A stretch of 64,000 nt of DNA from Pseudoxanthomonas sp. z9. GTDB lineage: Bacteria > Pseudomonadota > Gammaproteobacteria > Xanthomonadales > Xanthomonadaceae. Position 1 is the first letter of the stretch. Every line of letters starts with the position of its first letter. The stretch spans positions 149,601 through 213,600 of the forward strand of contig NZ_VFID01000001.1 of the NCBI RefSeq assembly GCF_006542425.1. The letters run 5' to 3'. Of the stretch, positions 26,665-35,278 are shown piece by piece. The notes below the pieces were generated by a model, which saw only the letters and a program-made list of their open reading frames with translations, made no database searches and was not told the DNA's origin. The position numbers and the translations under genes are program-made.

Positions 26665-27233
26665 CGACTTCCGACTTCCGACTTCCGACTTCCGACTTCC
26701 GACTTCCGACTCCCGAATCCCGAATCCCGAATCCCGAATCCCGAATCCCGAATCCCGAATCCCGAATCCCGAATCCCGAATCCCGAATCCCGAATCCCGA
26801 ATCCCGAATCCCGAATCCCGAATCCCGAATCCCGAATCCCGAATCCCGAATCCCGAATCCCGAATCCCGAATCCCGAATCCCGAATCCCGAATCCCGAAT
26901 CCCGAATCCCGAATCCCGAATCCCGAATCCCGAATCCCGAATCCCGAATCCCGAATCCCGAATCCCGAATCCCGAATCCCGAATCCCGAATCCCGAATCC
27001 CGAATCCCGAATCCCGAATCCCGAATCCCGAATCCCGAATCCCGAATCCCGAATCCCGAATCCCGAATCCCGAATCCCGAATCCCGAATCCCGAATCCCG
27101 AATCCCGAATCCCGAATCCCGAATCCCGAATCCCGAATCCCGAATCCCGAATCCCGAATCCCGAATCCCGAATCCCGAATCCCGAATCCCGAATCCCGAT
27201 TCCCGATTCCCGATTCCCGATTCCCGAATCCCG
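26665..27233. repeat. Heptamer tandem array (CCCGAAT)n
   Basis: About six CCGACTT heptamers (26665-26711) lead into 69 consecutive CCCGAAT units (26712-27194), then four CCCGATT (27195-27222) and a last CCCGAAT plus CCCG. The period is unbroken. The array ends 5 bp from the flgL stop codon. The complementary strand, which is the sense of the flg transcript, is GGG-N4 repeated and is a canonical G-quadruplex sequence. Since 7 is not a multiple of 3, open frames through it are artefacts. Confidence 0.95.
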
Positions 27234-27237
27234 CCCC

Positions 27238-28440
27238 TCACCCCATCATCTTGAACAGCGACAGCTGCTGCATCTGCATGAACACGCTCTGCGCAGCCTG
27301 GAGGGCGGTGTTTTCCAGGTTGTAGCGGCCGATGGCCTCGGCCCAGTCGAGGTCGCGCAGGCTGGAGAGGGTGCCCTTGAGGGTGACGGCGTTGGCGTCG
27401 CGCAGTTCGGCGGCGCTGTCGATGGCCATCAGTTGGGCGCCGCCGCTGGCGCGGGCGTCGATCATGTGGCCCTGGGCGCTGGCGACGTCGCGCATGGCGG
27501 CCTGCAACTGGTTCTGCATGGCGGCGCGCTGGGCGTCGGTGGTGGGGTTGGTTTCCAGTGCGCCGATCAGATTCTGGATGGTGGCGAACACGTCACGGGT
27601 GGCCGAAGGACCGATGTCGAATGCGTCGCCGGTGTTGGGCTGGCCGTCGATCTTCACCTGCACGCCGGCGAAGGCGATGCTCTGGCCCTTGGTGTAGGCG
27701 CCGGTGGAAATCGGGGTGGGGCCTGCACCGTAGACCTCGTAGGTGGTCGGGCTGGTGAAGCGGATGCTGTACTGGCCGCCGTCGTAGGCGCTGGAATCGG
27801 TGACGCTGAGATCCATCAGCAGGCCGGTGCCGGTGTTGGTGCCGGCGGTGGCGCCGTCGATGCGGCCGGTGCCGGTGCGCAGGCGCAGGAAGATTTCGCT
27901 GCCGGGCAGGGTGTCGGAGACGAAGGTGTCCGGCGCGACCTCGACCTGGCGCTGGGTCTGGTCGCCGCTGTAGATGACGCCGCCGGCCGCCAGCGCGAAC
28001 GGGGCGCTGCCGTCGGCGGTGCCACCGAACAGGTAGCGGCCGGTGCCGTCGGTGCTGTTGGCCAGATCCAGCAGGCCGTCATGGATGGATTTGAGTTCGG
28101 CGCTGATCGCCTTGCGGCTGTCGTCGCCGAGCGCGGCATTGTTGGCCTGCACGGTCAGTTCGTGCACGCGCGCCATCGCGTCGCCGACCAGCTTGAGCGC
28201 GTTTTCCTGCAGGCCCAGGCGGTTCTGCAGGGTGCTGGCGTTGGCGGCGAAGCGTTCCAGTTCGGCCAGGGTGCGATCCAGGCCAACGGCATTGCCGGCG
28301 GCGACCGGATCGTCCTTGGCGCTGATCAGCTTCTGCCCGGAGGCGAGCTGTTGCTGGGTGTGGGCCAGCTTGGCCTGTTTGGCCAGCATCGTGGTGATCG
28401 ACTGCTGGTACATCAGGCCGGTGGAGATGCGGTTGTTCAT
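27238..28440 (-). CDS. flgL: Flagellar hook-filament junction protein FlgL (HAP3)
   Basis: A 400-residue hook-associated protein. The N terminus ([19 protein letters not shown]) and C terminus ([20 protein letters not shown]) form the flagellin-like D0/D1 coiled coils that join hook and filament. It is secreted through the flagellar export apparatus, so it has no Sec signal. The ATG overlaps the flgK stop by 4 nt (ATGA). It is the last gene of the flg run, and its stop codon is bordered by the heptamer array, so transcription must run into that array. Confidence 0.95.
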   Translation of the reverse strand: MNNRISTGLMYQQSITTMLAKQAKLAHTQQQLASGQKLISAKDDPVAAGNAVGLDRTLAELERFAANASTLQNRLGLQENALKLVGDAMARVHELTVQANNAALGDDSRKAISAELKSIHDGLLDLANSTDGTGRYLFGGTADGSAPFALAAGGVIYSGDQTQRQVEVAPDTFVSDTLPGSEIFLRLRTGTGRIDGATAGTNTGTGLLMDLSVTDSSAYDGGQYSIRFTSPTTYEVYGAGPTPISTGAYTKGQSIAFAGVQVKIDGQPNTGDAFDIGPSATRDVFATIQNLIGALETNPTTDAQRAAMQNQLQAAMRDVASAQGHMIDARASGGAQLMAIDSAAELRDANAVTLKGTLSSLRDLDWAEAIGRYNLENTALQAAQSVFMQMQQLSLFKMMG

Positions 28441-30317
28441 CGGCGGGTCGCGCTCAGCAGGGACTGGAACAGGGTGTCGGCGGTGGAAATGATCTGCGCC
28501 GCGGCCTGGTAGGCCTGCTGCAGGCGCATCAGATCCGCCGCTTCCTCATCCAGGTTGACGCCGGAAATGGCATCGCGCGCGGCCTGCGCCTGATCCTGCA
28601 GCACCTGCTGCGCCTCGGCCGAGTAGTCGGCCTGGCGCGCGGCCGAGCCAACCGTGGTGGTCAGGCCGGAGATGGCGCCGTTGAGGGTGAGCGTGCCGCC
28701 GTTGAGCTTGCGCGCGTCGTCCAGGTTGGACAGCAGCTTGGCGTTGCCGTTGTCGCTGGAGTTGGCGCCGGTGGGGCCGAGGTTGAAGGCGTCGCCGGCG
28801 GCGGGCGCGCCGTCGAGGGTGACGCTCCAGCCATTGTGGGTGATGGCCTGGCCGGGCGTGTAGGTGAACGGGCCAGCGCCGTCGATGGTGTACTGGTTGG
28901 CGTCGATGAATTCGATCACCGACGGTGCCAGCAGGTTCGGATCCGCCGGGTTGGTGATGGTGACCGCGCCCAGCTTGCCGGTGCCGGTGTTGGCCAGATC
29001 GGCCTTGGCCTTGACCGGGCTGGCGGCGGCGATCCGGCTGGGATCGCTGATGGCGAGCTTGATCGTGCCGGCCGCACCCGCGGTGGGTTGCAGCAGGAAG
29101 CGATCGTTGGTGGCAGGCGTGCCGCTGGACAGGACCAGTTCCACGCCGTTGACCTCCAGCGGATCGGCGGCGGTGCCGGTCCCGGTCACCGGGATGGCGG
29201 TGCCGGTGTCGGGATCGGTGGCGACCCAGTTGCCGCCGTCGAAGCGCAGCATCACGTTCTTGCCGTTGAGCGCGCCCAGATCATCCAGCGACGGTTGCAG
29301 CACGGCGTTGCCGGTGTTGCCCGAGTGCGACGAGATCTGCGGCTGCGGCGCGGTGAAGAAATCCCCGCCCATCTGGCCGTATTGATCCATGCCGGCGCGA
29401 TGGCCTTCGTTGAAGGTCTCGGCCAGCGACATGGCGATGCGGCCGAGTTCGGCGATGGCCGGATCCAGCACGGTGGTGCGGAATTCCATCAGGCCGCCGA
29501 TCTGGCCGCCGAGCGCGCGCTTGTCCAGGGTGACCCGCTGGCCGTTGGTTTCCAGCGCCACCTGCAGGCGCTCGGGCCGGTAGGGATCGGCCACGGTCAC
29601 CAGCGAACTGGCGGTGGCGCCGACCACCATCGGTTGGCCGCCGGCGGTGAACACGTTGATCTGGCCGCCGTCCTGCTGCACGGCGGTGCCGCCGGTGTAG
29701 CCGATCAGCTGGCTGATCAGTTGATCGCGGCGATCCAGCAGATCGCCCGAGGCATTGGCGCCGTTGCCGATGCGACCGTTGAGCTGGGCGATTTCCTTGG
29801 CCAGCCGGTTCACTTCACCCACGGCGGAGGTGAGGCCGCTGTTGACCTCGCCATCCACCTTGTCCAGTTGCTGATCGATCTGGTTGAAGCGGGTGACCAG
29901 CGCGTTGGCCTGGGACAGCACGCTCTGCCGATCGGCCGCGCCGGCGGCGCTGGAGGACAGCGCGCTGATCGAATCGAAGAAGCCCGACCACGGCGCGGCG
30001 ATGCCGGTGGCCTTCTCCGAGAACAGGCTGTCCAGGCGGTTGGACAGCACCGACATCTGCTGCAGGCGGTTCAGTTCGCCGGTGCTGTCGAGCAGGCGCG
30101 CGGTGGCCAGCGAATCGGCCATGCGATGGACGTCGACGATCTGCACGCCGCCGCCCTGGTAGCCGTAGCCGTGGAAGGTGCCGTTGCGCGCGGCGAACTC
30201 GGTGCGCTGGCGCGAGTAACCCGGCGTGTTGAGGTTGGCGACGTTGTGGCTGACCGTGGACAGCGCCCGCTGGAAGGCGAGCAGGGCGCTGGAACCGGTG
30301 GCGAGGAGGTTGGACAT
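28437..30317 (-). CDS. flgK: Flagellar hook-associated protein FlgK (HAP1)
   Basis: A 626-residue axial protein joining hook and filament. The N-terminal flagellar rod/hook motif is clear (ALSTVSHNVANLNTPGYSRQ), and the C terminus (VNLDEEAADLMRLQQAYQAA) is the conserved axial helix. It is exported by the flagellar type III system. It lies 12 bp after flgJ and overlaps flgL by 4 nt. The central region is the usual variable D2/D3 part. Confidence 0.96.
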   Translation of the reverse strand: MSNLLATGSSALLAFQRALSTVSHNVANLNTPGYSRQRTEFAARNGTFHGYGYQGGGVQIVDVHRMADSLATARLLDSTGELNRLQQMSVLSNRLDSLFSEKATGIAAPWSGFFDSISALSSSAAGAADRQSVLSQANALVTRFNQIDQQLDKVDGEVNSGLTSAVGEVNRLAKEIAQLNGRIGNGANASGDLLDRRDQLISQLIGYTGGTAVQQDGGQINVFTAGGQPMVVGATASSLVTVADPYRPERLQVALETNGQRVTLDKRALGGQIGGLMEFRTTVLDPAIAELGRIAMSLAETFNEGHRAGMDQYGQMGGDFFTAPQPQISSHSGNTGNAVLQPSLDDLGALNGKNVMLRFDGGNWVATDPDTGTAIPVTGTGTAADPLEVNGVELVLSSGTPATNDRFLLQPTAGAAGTIKLAISDPSRIAAASPVKAKADLANTGTGKLGAVTITNPADPNLLAPSVIEFIDANQYTIDGAGPFTYTPGQAITHNGWSVTLDGAPAAGDAFNLGPTGANSSDNGNAKLLSNLDDARKLNGGTLTLNGAISGLTTTVGSAARQADYSAEAQQVLQDQAQAARDAISGVNLDEEAADLMRLQQAYQAAAQIISTADTLFQSLLSATRR

Positions 30318-30329
30318 GGACTACTCCGT

Positions 30330-31406
30330 TCAGCGGCCCAGGAAGCGGCTGGCGAGCGCGTTGCCCACCGTGGCGCCAATCGCACCGCCGACGGTGTTGC
30401 CGACCGCCGAGATGACCTTGCCGAGGGTGGGACCGGTGGCGATGCTGGCAATCTTCTTCGCGTAGGACGGATCGGTGGCGTAGCCGGCCTGTTGCAGGCC
30501 GCGGGCGAAGCCGTGGATGTCCTTGCCGGCGGCCAGCGCCTTCTGGTAGCGCGGGTTGTTCTTCAGCAGGCGCACGTAGTCGGCGAAGCTTTCCGCCGGG
30601 GAGCTGTAGGCGCGGAAGTCGGCGGTCTCGTTCTGGCGCACGCCGTTGCGGTATTCGTGTGTGCCGGTGCGGGCGCGTTCGCCCTTCCAGCCGGCGGCCT
30701 TGATGCCGAACAGGTTGTGCGCGCTGCCGCCGTCGTTGCGCTGGATGACGCGCTTGCCCCAGCCGGTTTCCAGCGCGGCCTGGGCGACCAGGGCGCGCGG
30801 ATCCACGCCCAGTTCCCTGGCGGCGCGCTGGGCGTGGTCCCAGATCTCGGCGACGAAGCGTTCGGGCGTATTGCGGGCGTACTGCTGGGGATTGGCGCTG
30901 GCGACCTGTTCCACCTGGTCGCACGCGGCCTGGGCGTCCGGCGCGGTCAGCGCGGCCCAGTCGATGCGTGGCAGGCCCATCGCGGCGCCGGGATCGGCGG
31001 CTTCGGCGGACGACGCGCCAGACAGACCGGGCGCGCGCCCGGCGATCACGTCCAGCATCTGCTCGGCGCCGGACGGCATCATCTTGCGGTACTGCGACAG
31101 CGCGGTGTTGACCGGCACCGGCGCGGTATTCGTGTCGGTGGCGCCGAGCTGGCGCGCGATCATCGGTGCCAGGCCCATGCCCTTGCCCTGGGTCATCGCC
31201 TTGGCCAGCTGCTGATCGTACATCTCGCGGAACATCTGGTTTTCGCCGGGGAACAGCGAGTCCCCGAAGCTGGCCTCGCGCATGCACTTGATCAGCATCT
31301 GCGCGAACTGGCCCTCGAACTTCTGCGCCACCTCGTGGATGCGCGCGTTGTCCGCCGCCGGGTTGGCGGTCGGGTTCAGCGGCAGGGTGGGCTGCAGGAT
31401 GTTCAT
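30330..31406 (-). CDS. flgJ: Rod assembly protein / peptidoglycan hydrolase FlgJ
   Basis: A 358-residue bifunctional FlgJ. Residues about 20-100 are the rod-capping domain (AQKFEGQFAQMLIKCMREAS). Residues about 200-330 are a glucosaminidase-type muramidase domain that opens the peptidoglycan for the rod, with the catalytic Glu in AQAALETGWGKR. The last 30 residues are Gly/Ala-rich (GNTVGGAIGATVGNALASRF), unusual and perhaps membrane-associating. The start at 31406 gives a 1-nt overlap with the flgI stop (TGATG), so the two are coupled. Confidence 0.94.
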   Translation of the reverse strand: MNILQPTLPLNPTANPAADNARIHEVAQKFEGQFAQMLIKCMREASFGDSLFPGENQMFREMYDQQLAKAMTQGKGMGLAPMIARQLGATDTNTAPVPVNTALSQYRKMMPSGAEQMLDVIAGRAPGLSGASSAEAADPGAAMGLPRIDWAALTAPDAQAACDQVEQVASANPQQYARNTPERFVAEIWDHAQRAARELGVDPRALVAQAALETGWGKRVIQRNDGGSAHNLFGIKAAGWKGERARTGTHEYRNGVRQNETADFRAYSSPAESFADYVRLLKNNPRYQKALAAGKDIHGFARGLQQAGYATDPSYAKKIASIATGPTLGKVISAVGNTVGGAIGATVGNALASRFLGR

Positions 31407-32587
31407 CAGATGATTTCCAGCTCCGCGCGCAGCGCGCCGGCCTGCTTGAGCGCTTCCAGGATGGCGATCAGATCGCCCGGCGCAGCGCCGACCTCGTTGA
31501 CCGCGCGGACGATCTCGTCCAGCGAGGTGCCGCCCTCGAACTTGAACATGCGGTTGCCCTCGGCGGTGATCTGCACGTCGGACTGCGGGGTGACCACGGT
31601 CTGGCCGCCGCGATTGAAACTGTTGGGCTGGCTGACGTTGGCCGATTCGGTGATGGTGACGGTCAGCGAGCCGTGGGTGACCGCGGCCGGCATCACCTGC
31701 ACCTGCGCGCCGATCACGACGGTGCCGGTGCGGGCGTTGACGATGACCTTGGCCGGCGCGCTGCCGGGGGTCAGTTCCAGGTTCTCGACCTGGGCCAGGA
31801 AGTTCACCCGGCTGCCGGCGTCGGTCGGCGCGCGCACCGCCACGGTGACCGCGTCGACCGCGTAGGCGGCGCCGGTGCCGAAGCGCTGGTCCAGCGCGGC
31901 GACCATGCGCGAGACGGTGGTGAAGTCGGCCTGGTGCAGGTTGAGGGTGACGCTGCCGCTGCCGTCGTTCATCGCGTTGGGCACCGCGCGTTCGACGATG
32001 GCGCCGTTGGGAATGCGGCCGACGCTGGGCACGTTGACCGAGACCTTGGAGCCGTCGCGGCCCTGCGCGCCGAAGCCGCCGACCACCAGGTTGCCCTGGG
32101 CGATGGCGTAGACCTCGCCGTCGGCGCCGCGCAACGGCGCCATCAGCAGGCTGCCGCCGCGCAGCGAGGTGGCGTTGCCGATGGACGAGACGGTGATGTC
32201 GATGGGCTGGCCGGGCTTGGCGAAGGCGGGCAGGTCGGCGTGGATGGCGACCGCGGCGACGTTCTTGAGCTGCGGATTGACGTTGGGCGGCACATTGACG
32301 CCCAGTTCGCCCAGCAGGTTCTTCAGGCTCTGCACGGTGAAGGGCGCCTGGCTGGTGCGATCGCCGCTGCCGTCCAGGCCCACCACCAGGCCGTAGCCGA
32401 CCAGCGGATTGCTGCGCACGCCGCCGACCTGGGCCAGGTCCTTGATCCGTTCGGCGCGTGCCGACGGCGCCAGGCAGGCCAGCACCATCAGCCACCACAG
32501 CAGGGCGCCGATCGTGGTCCACGGATCGACGCGGCGACGGTTGGGATCGCGCGGGTTGCGATGGAAGGGCAGGCGGATGGCCATCAT
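31406..32587 (-). CDS. flgI: Flagellar P-ring protein FlgI
   Basis: A 393-residue periplasmic protein that forms the P-ring around the rod. A Sec signal ([20 protein letters not shown]) follows an unusually long basic N-terminal stretch. The family core [20 protein letters not shown] is present, as is [20 protein letters not shown] at the C terminus. It is 34 bp after flgH and overlaps flgJ by one base. Confidence 0.96.
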   Translation of the reverse strand: MMAIRLPFHRNPRDPNRRRVDPWTTIGALLWWLMVLACLAPSARAERIKDLAQVGGVRSNPLVGYGLVVGLDGSGDRTSQAPFTVQSLKNLLGELGVNVPPNVNPQLKNVAAVAIHADLPAFAKPGQPIDITVSSIGNATSLRGGSLLMAPLRGADGEVYAIAQGNLVVGGFGAQGRDGSKVSVNVPSVGRIPNGAIVERAVPNAMNDGSGSVTLNLHQADFTTVSRMVAALDQRFGTGAAYAVDAVTVAVRAPTDAGSRVNFLAQVENLELTPGSAPAKVIVNARTGTVVIGAQVQVMPAAVTHGSLTVTITESANVSQPNSFNRGGQTVVTPQSDVQITAEGNRMFKFEGGTSLDEIVRAVNEVGAAPGDLIAILEALKQAGALRAELEII

Positions 32588-32621
32588 GCGGCGCTCCCGG
32601 GTGACTCGTCAGTTCAGAGGG

Positions 32622-33308
32622 TTAATTGGGATAAATCGGCGAATTGAAGAAGCGCCCCAGCCAGCCCATCGAGTTGGACTGGGCGATTGCGCCGCGGCCG
32701 CCGTAAGCGATGCGCGCTTCGCCGACCTTGCTGGACGGAATGCTGTTGTCCGGCGAAATGTCGGCCGGGCGCACGATGCCCTGGATCTGGACCAGTTCGT
32801 CACCCTGGTTCAGGCGCATGTTCTTCTGGCCCTGCACCACCAGGTTGCCGTTGGGCAGGCGCTGGACGACGGTGACGGTCACGCTGCCCTGCAGGCGGTT
32901 GCTCTGCGCGCTCTTGCCGTTGCCGTTGAAACCGCGATCGCCCTTGACCGAGGCGCTCAGCAGATCGCGGCCGTTGTAGGTCAGTGGCGCGCCGGCGAGG
33001 TTCGGCGCCGCCATCGTGACCTCGCTGGTCTTGTCGACCTGGGTGGTCGCGCTGGTCTGCGCGTTGGTGTTCTCGACCAGGTTGATGGTCAGCAGGTCGC
33101 CGACGTCGCGGGCGCGGCGGTCGGAGTACAGGTTCAGGCCCGGGCCGGCGCGGTAGATCGCGCCGGAGGTGGGCTCGGCCTGCGCCGCCATCACCACCTG
33201 CACCGGCTGCATCGGCGCGAACGGGCGCACGTCGCCGAACGAGCGCGAACAGCCGGCCAGCGCGAGGACGCAGCAGGCGAGGGTGGCGTTGCGGGACAGG
33301 CGGGTCAT
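32622..33308 (-). CDS. flgH: Flagellar L-ring lipoprotein FlgH
   Basis: A 228-residue outer-membrane lipoprotein forming the L-ring. The signal ends in a clear lipobox (LALAGC), so the mature protein starts at Cys. Family motifs include LNLYSDRRARDVGDLLTINL and VVQGQKNMRLNQGDELVQIQG. It starts 8 bp after flgG ends. Longer in-frame readings upstream run through flgG and are not real. Confidence 0.96.
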   Translation of the reverse strand: MTRLSRNATLACCVLALAGCSRSFGDVRPFAPMQPVQVVMAAQAEPTSGAIYRAGPGLNLYSDRRARDVGDLLTINLVENTNAQTSATTQVDKTSEVTMAAPNLAGAPLTYNGRDLLSASVKGDRGFNGNGKSAQSNRLQGSVTVTVVQRLPNGNLVVQGQKNMRLNQGDELVQIQGIVRPADISPDNSIPSSKVGEARIAYGGRGAIAQSNSMGWLGRFFNSPIYPN

Positions 33309-33316
33309 GGCGGGCC

Positions 33317-34102
33317 TCAGACGTTGTTGTTCAGATAGCCGAGCATGGAGTCGGTGGTGGAAATGGCCTTGGCATTCATTTCGTAGGCGCGCTGGGTTTC
33401 GATCATGCTGACCAGCTCTTCCACCACGTTGACGTTGGACCCTTCCAGCGACCCCTGCACCAGGTTGCCCAGGCCATTGAGGCCGGGCGTGCCGTTCTGG
33501 GCGGGGCCGGAGGCGGTGGTTTCCACGTACAGGTTCTCGCCCTTGGCCTGCAGGCCGGACGGATTGACGAAGTCGGTGAGGGTGAGCGATCCGATTTCCA
33601 CCGCCTGCGCCTCGCCGGCCATGGTCACGCTGACCGTGCCGTCGTTGCCGATGGTCATCGACTGCGCGCCTTCCGGCACCTGGATGCCAGGCTGCACGGC
33701 ATAGCCGCTGTTGGTGACCAGTTCGCCTTGGGCGTTGATCTGGAACGAGCCGTCGCGGGTGTAGGCCGGCGTGCCGTCGGGCAGCATCACCTCGAAGAAA
33801 CCGCGGCCGTTGACCATCACATCCAGCGAGCGGCCGGTCTGCTGGGGATTGCCCTGCTGGAAATCCTTGGAGGTGGCGACCACGCGCACGCCGGTGCCCA
33901 GCTGCACGCCGGACGGCAACTGGGTCTGCTGCGAGGTCGAACCGCCGGGCTGGCGCAACTGCTGGTACAGCAGATCCTCGAAGCTGGCGCGATCGCGCTT
34001 GAAACCGGTGGTGTTGGTGTTGGCCAGGTTGTTGGAGACCACGGACATGCGCGTCTGCTGCGCATCGAGCCCGGTCTTGGCGACCCAGAGTGCCTGGTTC
34101 AT
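33317..34102 (-). CDS. flgG: Distal rod protein FlgG
   Basis: A 261-residue distal rod subunit. Conserved elements include [20 protein letters not shown], then [14 protein letters not shown] (axial-family motif), ARDGSF-like [12 protein letters not shown], and the C-terminal [20 protein letters not shown]. It is exported by the flagellar type III system. Upstream, the flgF-flgG spacer is unusually long (193 bp) and contains an inverted-repeat-bounded block with an RpoN promoter sequence, so flgG and downstream genes may have their own start of transcription. Confidence 0.96.
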   Translation of the reverse strand: MNQALWVAKTGLDAQQTRMSVVSNNLANTNTTGFKRDRASFEDLLYQQLRQPGGSTSQQTQLPSGVQLGTGVRVVATSKDFQQGNPQQTGRSLDVMVNGRGFFEVMLPDGTPAYTRDGSFQINAQGELVTNSGYAVQPGIQVPEGAQSMTIGNDGTVSVTMAGEAQAVEIGSLTLTDFVNPSGLQAKGENLYVETTASGPAQNGTPGLNGLGNLVQGSLEGSNVNVVEELVSMIETQRAYEMNAKAISTTDSMLGYLNNNV

Positions 34103-34128
34103 GGCGTGGTCCTTGTTTGGGAATTGGA

Positions 34129-34280
34129 AATGGGGAATCGGGAATCGATACTGCCGCCGGCTCCCTCCTCACGGAAAAGAACAGGCAAGTGCCGTGCCAA
34201 TGACACGGTCGAAATCCCGACGCGAATGGAAATTGGGACGTAGGCCACAAACGTGTGCCTACGATTCCCGATTCCCCATT
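34129..34280. repeat. Inverted-repeat-bounded element in the flgF-flgG spacer
   Basis: A perfect 19-bp inverted repeat, AATGGGGAATCGGGAATCG (34129-34147) and its complement (34262-34280), flanks 114 bp. The arms are built from the same GGGAATC heptamer family as the big array. The interior holds an RpoN-type promoter (34184-34199, minus) and a small GTAGG/CCTAC hairpin near 34240. No coding sequence is present. Confidence 0.75.
34184..34199 (-). promoter_or_regulatory. RpoN (-24/-12) promoter upstream of flgG
   Basis: On the minus strand TGGCAC, 5 bp, TTGCC, in the wider context TTGGCACG-N4-TTGC, which is close to the sigma-54 consensus. Transcription would start about 70 nt before the flgG ATG. 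Confidence 0.65.
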
Positions 34281-34295
34281 CCCGATTCACGGCCT

Positions 34296-35048
34296 TCAAC
34301 CCCCCAGCCGCAGCAACTGATTCGACGATTGCGCCATGTCGTCGCCGGTGCGGATGACCTTGACCTGCATTTCGAACTGGCGCTGGAGCTGGATCATCTG
34401 GACCAGGGCGCCGGCGGCGTCGACGTTGCTGCCTTCGAGCACGCCGGTGGTCAGGCTGTTGCCCTGGGCCATCGGCGGGGGCGGCTGGGCAGGGTCGGCC
34501 GGACGCATCAGGCCGTCGGCGCCACGCGCCAGCTGCGAGGCCGGCACGTCGACGATGCGCATGCGGGCGACCATCGCCATGGTCTGCGGGCCTTCGCCCT
34601 GCGGCACGATGGAGATGGTGCCGTCGGCGCCGAGGTCGAAGGACTGCGCGGGCGGAATGGCGATCGGATTGCCGTTCTCATCGAGCACGGCGCGGCCGCC
34701 GTTGGTGACCAACTGGCCGTTGGGGGTGACGCTGAGTTCGCCGTTGCGGGTATAGGCCGTGCCGCCATCCGGCGCCTGCACCGCCAGCCAGCGGCCCGGT
34801 TGCAGCGAAACGTCCAGCGAACGGCCGGTGACCATCTGGGTACCGGTACGCGAATCGAAACCCGGATCCGTCAACACCGCGTCCACGCGCGAGGGAAATC
34901 CCTGGCCGGGAATCTTGAACGCCTCGGTCGCGGCCAGTGCGGCCTTGAAGCCCTTGGTGTCCACATTGGCGAGGTTGTGCGACACCGCGCCCTGGGCCTG
35001 CAGCGAGGCGCGGGCGCCGGTCATGGCGACGTAGAGGGCTTTGTCCAT
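34296..35048 (-). CDS. flgF: Proximal rod protein FlgF
   Basis: A 250-residue proximal rod subunit. The start MDKALYVAMTGARASLQAQG, followed by SHNLANVDTKGFKA, is the axial-family N terminus; the C terminus is LVQMIQLQRQFEMQVKVIRT. Upstream in-frame codons at 35049-35246 encode repeat-derived sequence and are rejected. It is separated from flgE by a 230-bp spacer filled with short GGAGAATC repeats and a dispersed palindromic repeat. Confidence 0.95.
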   Translation of the reverse strand: MDKALYVAMTGARASLQAQGAVSHNLANVDTKGFKAALAATEAFKIPGQGFPSRVDAVLTDPGFDSRTGTQMVTGRSLDVSLQPGRWLAVQAPDGGTAYTRNGELSVTPNGQLVTNGGRAVLDENGNPIAIPPAQSFDLGADGTISIVPQGEGPQTMAMVARMRIVDVPASQLARGADGLMRPADPAQPPPPMAQGNSLTTGVLEGSNVDAAGALVQMIQLQRQFEMQVKVIRTGDDMAQSSNQLLRLGG

Positions 35049-35054
35049 GGGCTT

Positions 35055-35136
35055 TGCCGGGAATGGGGAATCGGGAATTGAGAATCGGAAAAGCGGAGAA
35101 GCGGAGAATCGGAGAAGCGGAGAATCGGAGAAGCGC
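35055..35136. repeat. Short tandem GGAGAAgCGGAGAATC-type repeats in the flgE-flgF spacer
   Basis: Several imperfect copies of AGCGGAGAATCGGAGA follow a GGGAATGGGGAATCGGGAAT stretch. This is another local expansion of the G-rich heptamer-like family inside the flg operon. Confidence 0.65.
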
Positions 35137-35139
35137 TTT

Positions 35140-35275
35140 TGGCTTTGCCTCCCCCTTCGGAGAAGGGGGATTGAGGGGGATTTGCTGTTTGCGCGAAGAG
35201 TAAATCCCCCGTCGCCTTCGGCGCCCGCCCCCTTTTTCGCTTTCAATAGCCGAATGGCTGGTCAAGGGGGCTATC
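35140..35275. repeat. Dispersed palindromic repeat, full unit
   Basis: The unit starts GCTTTGCCTCCCCCTTC, has an inner hairpin (CCCCCTTCGGAGAAGGGGG), GGGGGATTTGC, then AAATCCCCC, GCCCGCCCCC and ends AAGGGGGCTAT. Same family as at 38.2, 60.3 and 63.4 kb. It ends 3 bp from the flgE stop codon. Confidence 0.75.
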
Positions 35276-35278
35276 TCA

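Noticed and set aside
26665..27233. CRISPR-like array
   Set aside because: Units are 7 bp with no spacers, and no cas genes are nearby.
26452..28512. Long ORFs reading through the heptamer array (NPESRI or GFGIRDS repeats)
   Set aside because: A 7-bp period gives 7-residue repeats in every frame and strand; open frames follow from the lack of stops in the unit, not from selection.
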